Part shown: positions 58,277 to 64,000 of the stretch, piece by piece | Layout: each line of letters opens with the position of its first letter | How positions within the stretch are numbered: the stretch's first letter is position 1 | Origin: Mycobacterium paraense | Lineage (GTDB): Bacteria; Actinomycetota; Actinomycetes; Mycobacteriales; Mycobacteriaceae | Reading direction: 5' to 3' | Assembly: GCF_002101815.1 (NCBI RefSeq) | Contig: NZ_LQPM01000051.1 | Span: 1-64,000 of the forward strand | Length of the DNA: 64,000 nucleotides | Notes under the pieces: generated by a model | The model's database searches: none | What the model was told of the DNA's origin: nothing | What the model saw: the letters and a program-made list of their open reading frames with translations, nothing else | Made by a program: the position numbers and the translations under genes

Positions 58277-59266
58277 TTGGACATCTTCGCGGAGTGGCAA
58301 AGCGGCGGGACGGAACTTCGGTGGCGGTCGACCACCGCCGCCAACGACGGGCAGGAACTCACCGTGTTCAGCCGCCGTTGCGGCACAGCCGGGGCGCCCG
58401 CGCTGGTGCTGGTGCACGGCTTTCCGACGTCGAGCATCGACTATTTCGCCCTCACCCACGAACTGGGCAACGACTTCGACATGTTCGTGCTCGACTTTCC
58501 CGGCTACGGGTTGTCCGACAAGCCCCCGGCGCCGCACGCCTATTCGCTCTACGACGACGCGCGCCTGCTGGTCTACGCGATCACCCAGGTGTGGAAGCTG
58601 ACCGAATTCCGCATGCTCACCCACGATCGCGGCAGCAGCGTCGGCATGATCGCGCTGGAGATGCTGGCGGCCCTGGACCCGCCCGTCCTACCCGTCGACC
58701 TCATCCTGACGAACGCCAACATCTATCTCCCGCTGTCGAATCTCACCGTGTTCCAGACCGCCCTGCTCGATCCCGCAACGGGGCGCGACACCGCGGCGGC
58801 GACCACGCCGGAGATGCTGGCCGCGGGCTTGGGTCTCAGCACCTTCATGCCGCGGCGGACGCCGGACGACCCGGAGATCGCGGCGCTGGCAAAGTGCTTC
58901 GCCCACAACGACGGAATCCGCGTGCTGCCGGACACGATCCAGTACCTCAACGAGCGCGCGGCGGACGAAACCAGTTGGCTGGAGGCGCTTTCCAAGAGCC
59001 GCGTCAACACCACGGTGGTGTGGGGCCTGCATGACAACGTCTCGCCGGTGCGGGTCCCCAACTACATCTGGCAGACCTATCTGAAGACCAAGCCCGGCCG
59101 GAACCGCTACTGGCTGGTGCCCGGCGCGGATCACTACCTGCAGTGCGACGCTCCCGGGCAGCTGGCCCAGATCGTCCGCCTCACGGCCCAGGGCGGGGAC
59201 ATCCCGCTGCAGACGCTCGGAAACCAGCCCGACGGCGCCGTTCTGGTGGACGAAAGCGCCTCCTAG
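58277..59266 (+). CDS. Alpha/beta hydrolase, haloalkane dehalogenase/epoxide hydrolase-like
   Basis: Encodes 329 residues from TTG 58277 (no ATG or GTG fits). Motifs: HGFPTSSIDYF (oxyanion), LDFPGYGLSDKP (loop of the epoxide/haloalkane group), nucleophile elbow THDRGSS with Asp as nucleophile instead of Ser (residue near 117), WGLHDNVSPV (acid), and GADHYLQ (His). Asp nucleophile plus the lid region supports cleavage of C-halogen or epoxide bonds rather than an esterase; the exact reaction is not known. Separate from the lipoprotein gene by a repeat-containing gap. Confidence 0.8.
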   Translation: MDIFAEWQSGGTELRWRSTTAANDGQELTVFSRRCGTAGAPALVLVHGFPTSSIDYFALTHELGNDFDMFVLDFPGYGLSDKPPAPHAYSLYDDARLLVYAITQVWKLTEFRMLTHDRGSSVGMIALEMLAALDPPVLPVDLILTNANIYLPLSNLTVFQTALLDPATGRDTAAATTPEMLAAGLGLSTFMPRRTPDDPEIAALAKCFAHNDGIRVLPDTIQYLNERAADETSWLEALSKSRVNTTVVWGLHDNVSPVRVPNYIWQTYLKTKPGRNRYWLVPGADHYLQCDAPGQLAQIVRLTAQGGDIPLQTLGNQPDGAVLVDESAS

Positions 59267-59281
59267 GCGACTCGGGCGTGA

Positions 59282-59334
59282 CGAATGTGCGGCTGGCCGC
59301 ACACTCGGGCCCGAATGTGCGGCTGGCCGCACTC
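59282..59334. repeat. Tandem hairpin repeat between convergent genes
   Basis: Two copies of a CGAATGTGCGGCTGGCCGCAC unit at 30-bp spacing (59282 and 59312). Each contains the perfect hairpin GTGCGGC/GCCGCAC (59287-59302 and 59317-59332) with a TG loop. Lying between two convergent stops (59266 and 59354), it likely terminates transcription in both directions. Confidence 0.65.
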
Positions 59335-59353
59335 TGGGCGCGAGGCCCCAGCA

Positions 59354-60550
59354 TCACCCCGTGACGACGGGCAGGCGCGCCCACCCGCGCACGCTTGCGG
59401 TGTGCGCCCGTTCGGCGTTGGCGTAGTCGACTTCCCAATCGGGCCAACGCTTGAGGACCTCTTCCAGCGCCACCCGGGCCTCCATCCGGGCCAGCGCCGA
59501 GCCGAGGCAGAAGTGCAGGCCCTGCCCGAAGCTGAGGTGGCCGCCCTCGCGGTGGATGTCGAAGCGGTCGGGATCGGCGAACCGGCGTTCGTCCCGGTTG
59601 GCGGAACCGTTGAGCAGCAACATGAACGAGCCCTCCGGAACGACGCGGCCGTAGTGCTCGGCGTCGCGGGCGACGTAGCGGGCCTGCACCGGCGACGGGG
59701 GTTCGTAGCGCAGCGTCTCCTCGACCGCGCCGGGGATCAGCGACGGATCGGCGACGAGCTCGCGGCGCTGATCCGGGTGGTCGGACAGCAGCTGTCCCAT
59801 GAAACCGATGAGCCGGGCGGTGGTTTCGTTGCCGGCGCCCGCGATCATCGCGGTGTAGGCGAGCACCTCGGTGCGTGACAGGGGGCGCCGCGTGCCGTCG
59901 GGTTCGTCGATCTCCGCGCGCAGCAGATCGGTCATCAGGTCGTCGGACGGATGGCCGGCGCGCCATTCGATGTACTCGGCGAACATCGCGATGGTGTCCG
60001 CGAAGAGGTTCGGGTTGACCTCACCGGGCTTGCGCCCCTCGGCCATTTCGATGAAGGCCCCGTTGCGATCCCGGATGTTCGCCTGGTCCTCCTCGGGGAT
60101 GCCCAACAGGTAGCCGATGGTCCGCATCGGCATCATCGCCCCGAGGTCCGCGATGAAGTCGAACCCGCCGGCACCGATCAACGGGTCGAGTTCGCGGACG
60201 CAGAATCCGCGCACCATGGACTCGACCGCCAGCATGCGCCGCGGGGTGAAGACACGGGACAGCAGGCGGCGATGCAGGTCGTGCAGCGGCGGATCCTCGA
60301 ACAGCAGGATGCCCGGCGGCACTTCGATGTTGTTGAACAGGATGTCGGCGGTGGTGCCCCGCCCGGACCGGTAGGTCTCCCAGTTCGGCAGCTCGCGGGC
60401 CACGTCCTCGTAGCGGCTCAGCGCGTAGAAGTTGTACTTCTCGTTGAAGTACAGCGGCGCCTCTTCGCGCAGGCGCTTCCACACCGGATACGGGTCGTCG
60501 TCGATGGCGACGTCGTAGGGGTCGTAATACAACGCGGCTGAACGTAACAT
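59354..60550 (-). CDS. Cytochrome P450 (paralogue A)
   Basis: Encodes 398 residues from ATG 60550. I-helix AGAGNETTAR (about 239-248), ExxR in AVEETLRYE, haem loop FGQGLHFCLGSALAR with Cys near residue 350. N-terminus YYDPYDVAIDDDPYPVWKRLREEAPLYFNEKYNFYALSRYEDV. The same features occur in the P450 at 62218-63411, with long identical stretches (EVDYANA, KRWPDWE), so these are paralogues of one family. It sits 8 bases after the TetR gene (60559) and is probably co-transcribed with it. The longer reading from 60949 is antisense to the TetR gene and rejected. Confidence 0.9.
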   Translation of the reverse strand: MLRSAALYYDPYDVAIDDDPYPVWKRLREEAPLYFNEKYNFYALSRYEDVARELPNWETYRSGRGTTADILFNNIEVPPGILLFEDPPLHDLHRRLLSRVFTPRRMLAVESMVRGFCVRELDPLIGAGGFDFIADLGAMMPMRTIGYLLGIPEEDQANIRDRNGAFIEMAEGRKPGEVNPNLFADTIAMFAEYIEWRAGHPSDDLMTDLLRAEIDEPDGTRRPLSRTEVLAYTAMIAGAGNETTARLIGFMGQLLSDHPDQRRELVADPSLIPGAVEETLRYEPPSPVQARYVARDAEHYGRVVPEGSFMLLLNGSANRDERRFADPDRFDIHREGGHLSFGQGLHFCLGSALARMEARVALEEVLKRWPDWEVDYANAERAHTASVRGWARLPVVTG

Positions 60551-60558
60551 GTTGCCTC

Positions 60559-61197
60559 TCAATCGTTTCGGTGCAGAAAGCCGTGCAGGATCGCCTGGAC
60601 GAGCTCCTCGACGATCACCTCCCGCGGCGGCTGCTTGGTTCCGAAGTAGGTGGAACGCAGCGCGGCCATGCCGGCGATCATCGCCACCGTGGAATGTGCC
60701 GGCAGGTCCGGATGATCCGACCGCAGGCCCCGCAGGTGCATGCCCTCGGCGCTGATCTGGCCGAGGACCGTCAGCGCCCGCCTGACGTCGGCGATCCCGG
60801 CGTCGGCCATCTCTTCCTCGGTCAGCGCCTCCGAGGCCATCAGCGTCAGGAGCAGGCCCTGGTGTTCGACGAACACGTCGTAAAGCTGCCCGACGAAGTG
60901 CCCGGCAAGCTCCTCCTCCTTGGTCTCCTCGGGGATCACCGACTGCCACGTGCGGCCGAATTCGTCGACGAAGCTGGTGAAGGGCAGGACGAGGGCCTCG
61001 CGGAACAGCGCCGCCTTCGAGCCGAAGTGCCGAAACAGCAGGTGCTCGGTAACCCCTGCGGCCTGGGCGATTTCGCGCGTGGTGGTGCCGCGGTAATCCT
61101 GGCGCGAGAAGAGATCCCGCGCGGCCTCGAGCAGCAGTTTGCGCGGCGCGCCGCGGGGCCGGCGCGTGGCGGCGGTGGCAGCGGGTCGCTGGGGCAC
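60559..61197 (-). CDS. TetR family transcriptional regulator
   Basis: Encodes 212 residues from GTG 61197. HTH: RGAPRKLLLEAARDLFSRQDYRGTTTREIAQAAGVTEHLLFRHFGSKAALF. The helical C-terminal part ends in HGFLHRND. A longer start at 61230 would overlap the perfect palindrome at 61205-61224, so GTG 61197 is preferred. It likely controls itself and P450 A and, across the operator, the divergent small membrane protein and AveC-like genes. Confidence 0.88.
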   Translation of the reverse strand: MPQRPAATAATRRPRGAPRKLLLEAARDLFSRQDYRGTTTREIAQAAGVTEHLLFRHFGSKAALFREALVLPFTSFVDEFGRTWQSVIPEETKEEELAGHFVGQLYDVFVEHQGLLLTLMASEALTEEEMADAGIADVRRALTVLGQISAEGMHLRGLRSDHPDLPAHSTVAMIAGMAALRSTYFGTKQPPREVIVEELVQAILHGFLHRND

Positions 61198-61204
61198 GAG
61201 TTTT

Positions 61205-61224
61205 AAGATAGCATGCACTATCTT
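61205..61224. promoter_or_regulatory. Perfect 20-bp palindromic TetR operator
   Basis: Arms AAGATAG (61205-61211) and CTATCTT (61218-61224) with CATGCA between them. It lies 7 bases upstream of the TetR GTG and 27 bases upstream of the divergent small gene, in G+C-rich surroundings. Confidence 0.8.
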
Positions 61225-61251
61225 GCGCATCGAACGGGAAGGGGCGCCGAC

Positions 61252-61368
61252 GTGGGCGCAGTCATCATGCTCGGCACGCTGTTCGGGCTGATCGTCCTGA
61301 TCTTCGGCCTGGTGCTGCGCTTCGACCCCGAGGCGCGCCGCTCCCCCGGACCCGAGGCCGATCGATGA
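61252..61368 (+). CDS. 38-residue single-span membrane protein
   Basis: GTG 61252 to TGA 61366-61368. Begins VGAVIMLGTLFGLIVLIFGLV, one hydrophobic span of about 20 residues, then a short charged tail LRFDPEARRSPGPEADR. A GAAGGGGCG ribosome site is 4-12 bases upstream, and its stop overlaps the next ATG (ATGA, 61365-61368). The coupling and composition make it a real gene; function unknown. It could be a small partner subunit of the AveC-family protein. Confidence 0.65.
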   Translation: MGAVIMLGTLFGLIVLIFGLVLRFDPEARRSPGPEADR

Positions 61369-62150
61369 GCGCAGGGATGACGCCGTTGATGCAGGCGGCC
61401 AGCGGCTTCGCCCTGGTCGGTGGCCTCACCTTCACCGCGATCGGTGTCTACCTGAGCATTCGCCGGCGCCGGATACATCCGCTGCTGCTGCTGTGCATCT
61501 CGGCGATCTCGTTCTCGTGGATCGAGGCGCCCTATGACTGGGCGATGTACGCCCAGTTCCCGCCCGCCATCCCGCGGATGCCGTCGTGGTGGCCGCTGAA
61601 CGTCACCTGGGGCGGGCTGCCGTCGTTCGTCCCCATCGGCTACATCTCCTACTTCGTGTTTCCGGCGGTGACCGGCGCGGCGCTCGGGAAGTGGGTCAGC
61701 GCGAAATTCCACTGGCGCAGGCCGATAACGCTCCTATCCGTCGGCCTCGTCGTCGGCTTCTGCTGGGCGCTGCTCTTCAACGGGTTCCTGGGCGCCAAGC
61801 TCGGCGTCTTCTATTACGGCCTGGTGATCCCCGCGCTGGCGATCCGCGAGGGGACCATCCACCAGTACCCGCTCTACGACTCGCTCGCCATGGGCATACA
61901 GATGATGGTCTTCACCTACCTGCTGGGACGCACCGATTCGCAGGGACGCAACGTCATCGAGATGTGGGCCGAGAAGAGGTCGTCGAGCCGCGTCGGTGCC
62001 GCCGTCCTGTCCGTCGTCGCCGTCGTCGTGATCGGAAACCTGCTCTACGGCGCGGTTTTCGCGCCCCACCTGGTGACCAAGCTGGGCGGCTGGGTGACCG
62101 CAGGGCCGACGGGCGAGTTGTTCCCGGGCGTACCGAACCAACCCAAATAG
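61365..62150 (+). CDS. AveC-family (spirocyclase-like) membrane protein
   Basis: Encodes 261 residues with about seven membrane segments: e.g. 9-30, 39-51, 95-110, 121-139, 145-155, 172-187 and 207-226. Polar motifs between them include WIEAPYDWAMYAQFPP and YPLYDSLAMGIQMMVFTYL. The pattern is that of the AveC-related family; AveC forms the spiroketal in avermectin synthesis, but mycobacterial members have no known substrate. Coupled to the small membrane protein; close to a TetR and two P450 genes, so it may act on a hydroxylated lipid or terpenoid. Confidence 0.78.
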   Translation: MSAGMTPLMQAASGFALVGGLTFTAIGVYLSIRRRRIHPLLLLCISAISFSWIEAPYDWAMYAQFPPAIPRMPSWWPLNVTWGGLPSFVPIGYISYFVFPAVTGAALGKWVSAKFHWRRPITLLSVGLVVGFCWALLFNGFLGAKLGVFYYGLVIPALAIREGTIHQYPLYDSLAMGIQMMVFTYLLGRTDSQGRNVIEMWAEKRSSSRVGAAVLSVVAVVVIGNLLYGAVFAPHLVTKLGGWVTAGPTGELFPGVPNQPK

Positions 62151-62217
62151 CCGCCGAACGTCGACTTGTTGCGCGAATTTGGGCTATTTCACGCCACAAC
62201 TCCACGTTGGGCGCGGA

Positions 62218-63411
62218 TCAGGTGAAGACGGGCAGCTTCGACCAGCCCCGCACGCTGGACGTGTGCGCCTTCGTCGCGTTGGCGTAGTCGACTTCCCAGT
62301 CCGGCCAGCGCTTGATGACTTCCTCCAGCGCCACCCTCGCCTGCATGCGCGCCAAGGCCGAGCCCATGCAGAAGTGCAGCCCGTGACCGAAACTCAGGTG
62401 GGTGGCGCCGCGACGGATGTCGAATTCCTCGGCGTCGGGGAACCGGCGTTCGTCCCGGTTGGCGGATCCGTTGATCAGCAACATGATCGAGCCCTCGGGG
62501 ACCGTCGTGCCGTGCAGCTCGACGTCGCGGGCGACGTAGCGCGCCTGCACCGGCGAGGGCGCCTCGTAGCGCAGGACCTCCTCGATGGCCATCGGAATCA
62601 GCGACGGGTCGGCCACGATCTGGCGGCGCTGATCGGGATGCTCGGCCAGCAGTTGGCCGATGAAACCGATGAGCCGCGTGGTCGTTTCGTTGCCCGCGCC
62701 GGCGATCATGCTGGTGTACAGCAGCACCTCGGATCGGGTGAGCCGCCGGGTGCCGTCGTCGTCCTCGACCTCGGCGTTGATCAACTGCGTCATCAGGTCA
62801 TCGGAGGGGTGGTCCACCCGCCAGTCGATGTAGTTCGCGAACATCTCGTGGCTGTGCTCCAGGAAGTCCTGCGGAACCGTGCGGAACGTGCCCTTTTTCA
62901 GGGTGAGCTGGCTGCCGCCCTTGTCGCGGATGGCTTCCTGGTCGGCTTCGGGGATGCCCAGCAGGTAGCCGATCGTGCGCATCGGGACCATCGCGCCCAG
63001 GTTCTCGACGAAGTCGAACCGGCCCGATCCCACCAGCGGGTCGAGCGCGCGCACGCAGAACGCGCGCGTGAGCGGCTCGATCGCCTCCATCCGGCGCGGC
63101 GTGAAAACCTTTGAGAGCACGTGGCGGTGGACGTCGTGAATCGGCGGATCCTCGAAGAGGATGACGCCGGGCGGCAGCTCGATGCCGCTCATGATGATGT
63201 CCATCGTGGTGCCGCGACCCGACCGGAAGGTATCGAAGTTCATCAGCTCGCGGGAGACGTCGTCGTAGCGGCTCAGCGCGTAGAAGTTGTACTTCTCGTT
63301 GCGGTACAGCGGGGCCTCGTCGCGCAGCCTCTTCCAGATCGGGTACGGATCGTCGTCGATGTCGAAATCGAACGGATCGTAATAAACCTCGGCGGTGCCG
63401 GCACCGGTCAT
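62218..63411 (-). CDS. Cytochrome P450 (paralogue B)
   Basis: Encodes 397 residues from ATG 63411. I-helix AGAGNETTTR, ExxR in AIEEVLRYE, haem loop FGHGLHFCMGSALAR. It is closely similar over its whole length to paralogue A at 59354-60550, e.g. the shared ends KRWPDWEVDYANA and SVRGW. It is coupled to the upstream LLM oxidoreductase gene by a four-base overlap (63408-63411), so electrons or substrate handling may be linked. It converges on the AveC-family gene (68-base gap). Confidence 0.9.
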   Translation of the reverse strand: MTGAGTAEVYYDPFDFDIDDDPYPIWKRLRDEAPLYRNEKYNFYALSRYDDVSRELMNFDTFRSGRGTTMDIIMSGIELPPGVILFEDPPIHDVHRHVLSKVFTPRRMEAIEPLTRAFCVRALDPLVGSGRFDFVENLGAMVPMRTIGYLLGIPEADQEAIRDKGGSQLTLKKGTFRTVPQDFLEHSHEMFANYIDWRVDHPSDDLMTQLINAEVEDDDGTRRLTRSEVLLYTSMIAGAGNETTTRLIGFIGQLLAEHPDQRRQIVADPSLIPMAIEEVLRYEAPSPVQARYVARDVELHGTTVPEGSIMLLINGSANRDERRFPDAEEFDIRRGATHLSFGHGLHFCMGSALARMQARVALEEVIKRWPDWEVDYANATKAHTSSVRGWSKLPVFT

Positions 63412-64000
63412 GGGACGGTCTCTTTCTCCGACAGAGCCTCCGGCAGCACGACGTCGCCCACGCGCTTGAGATACGGCCACGCGACCTCCGGCGGCAGCCC
63501 GCCGCACAGCGGCGACAGGTTGAGTATCTGGCCGGCGCGCACCCGCGAAATCGCTTCGGGCACCGAGATGATCACGTGCGACGCCGGCGCGGCGCGCAGC
63601 TCCTCGACGGTGTCCACATGCGAGAAGCCCGCGGTCGTCTCGTCCCCGGGATTCCATGAGGCATACGTGCGCACGTCGTGCAACAGATGCTCGCCGAGCT
63701 CGTCCCACGCTTGGTCCACGTCGTCGGCGACGAACACGACCGACGGTGTGTCGCGGCTGGGAAACATCGTCGGGCCGGGCGTATGGCCGTGCTCGCGGCA
63801 GGCCTCCTCGTAGGCCTCCCGCATGCCGGGCTGGTTGGCGTTGCCCAGCATGCCCAGGCCGTACCTGCCGGCCCGGCGGGCCGCCGCCACGCTGCCGCCG
63901 CCCCACATCAGCCCCGGGCCGCCGGGGGTTTCCGGGCGCGGCGTCACCATGATCCGTCGTCCGTCCCGGCTGACCGTCTCGTCGGAGAGCAGCGAGCGCA
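63408..64000 (-). CDS. LLM-class flavin/F420 oxidoreductase, partial (start outside window)
   Basis: The frame is open to the right edge, giving about 197 C-terminal residues. GGPGLMWGGGSVAAARRAGRYGLGML is the phosphate-binding region of the luciferase-like barrel, followed by TMFPSRDTPSVVFVADDVDQAW and ASHVIISVPEAI. Stop overlaps the P450 B start, so the two form an operon. The cofactor is not shown, but mycobacterial LLM enzymes often use F420. Full length and start cannot be determined. Confidence 0.78.
   Translation of the reverse strand, partial: RSLLSDETVSRDGRRIMVTPRPETPGGPGLMWGGGSVAAARRAGRYGLGMLGNANQPGMREAYEEACREHGHTPGPTMFPSRDTPSVVFVADDVDQAWDELGEHLLHDVRTYASWNPGDETTAGFSHVDTVEELRAAPASHVIISVPEAISRVRAGQILNLSPLCGGLPPEVAWPYLKRVGDVVLPEALSEKETVP

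Noticed and set aside
60551..60949. N-terminal extension of P450 A
   Set aside because: It is antisense-frame sequence inside the TetR gene; ATG 60550 gives the normal P450 start.
63412..63906. N-terminal extension of P450 B
   Set aside because: It overlaps the LLM oxidoreductase in another frame; ATG 63411 gives the coupled, family-like start.
1..64000. CRISPR arrays, tRNA or rRNA genes, transposases, integrases
   Set aside because: No regularly spaced repeat-spacer units, no cloverleaf candidate I could fold convincingly and no DDE, tyrosine or serine recombinase motifs were seen; absence is by eye only.

Overview
The window looks like chromosomal DNA of a Mycobacterium, probably a slow-growing species. 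The G+C content is very high outside one island. There is an adjacent PE/PPE pair with a PPE-SVP type C-terminus, an LpqH-type 19-kDa lipoprotein, an MgtA-type mannosyltransferase, DUF732, DUF3060 and DUF1707 proteins, an AveC-family membrane protein, two Pkn-type membrane kinases, three P450s and seven TetR regulators. The species cannot be fixed from the sequence alone.

Bases 1-10.7 kb: the end of a cutinase, a Tat-exported cell-wall amidase coupled to a small membrane protein, a condensation-fold acyltransferase, and lipid-catabolism genes (two crotonase-fold enzymes, an acyl-CoA-dehydrogenase-fold flavoprotein, an SDR, an SMP-30-like lactonase) interleaved with three TetR genes, two of which have clear palindromes in the nearby intergenic DNA.

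Bases about 10.8-25.6 kb: a genomic island of visibly lower G+C (25 G+C in the 60 bases from 12541) with eroded genes at its left edge. It has two blocks. The first is a minus-strand DUF262 plus HEPN pair and an orphan HEPN-like gene. The second is a tightly coupled plus-strand operon of five genes: a C5-cytosine DNA methyltransferase, a P-loop ATPase with a Cys cluster, a 516-residue protein of unknown function, a 1643-residue HerA/FtsK-type ATPase with a nuclease-like D...ExK motif, and a Vsr-type endonuclease. The three middle genes match DptF-DptG-DptH in order, size and motifs, but no dnd (phosphorothioation) genes are present. I infer a DNA-methylation-linked defence system in which methyltransferase plus Vsr take the place of the Dnd modification genes. 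This is the most interesting locus of the window. No integrase, transposase, tRNA or CRISPR array was seen.

Bases 25.6-53 kb: ordinary mycobacterial genome, including a VOC protein, a P450, two kinases, a vapBC toxin-antitoxin pair with a repeat-rich operator, a PHP hydrolase, a PhyH dioxygenase and FAD-oxidase pair, PE/PPE, an esterase, a three-domain MauE-thioredoxin-Cys-rich fusion, an NhaP antiporter followed by an OLD-like ATPase, a TetR-regulated FAD monooxygenase, and mgtA.

Bases 53-64 kb: a coupled operon (hydrolase, SDR, LLM oxidoreductase, secreted protein, EthD-like protein), a 19-kDa-type lipoprotein, and a lipid/steroid-type module of two paralogous P450s around a TetR gene, a perfect palindromic operator, a newly noticed 38-residue membrane protein, and an AveC-family protein, ending in a partial LLM oxidoreductase. 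A family of palindromic intergenic repeats (33127-33306, 49727-49881, partial at 58216) is scattered through the core genome.
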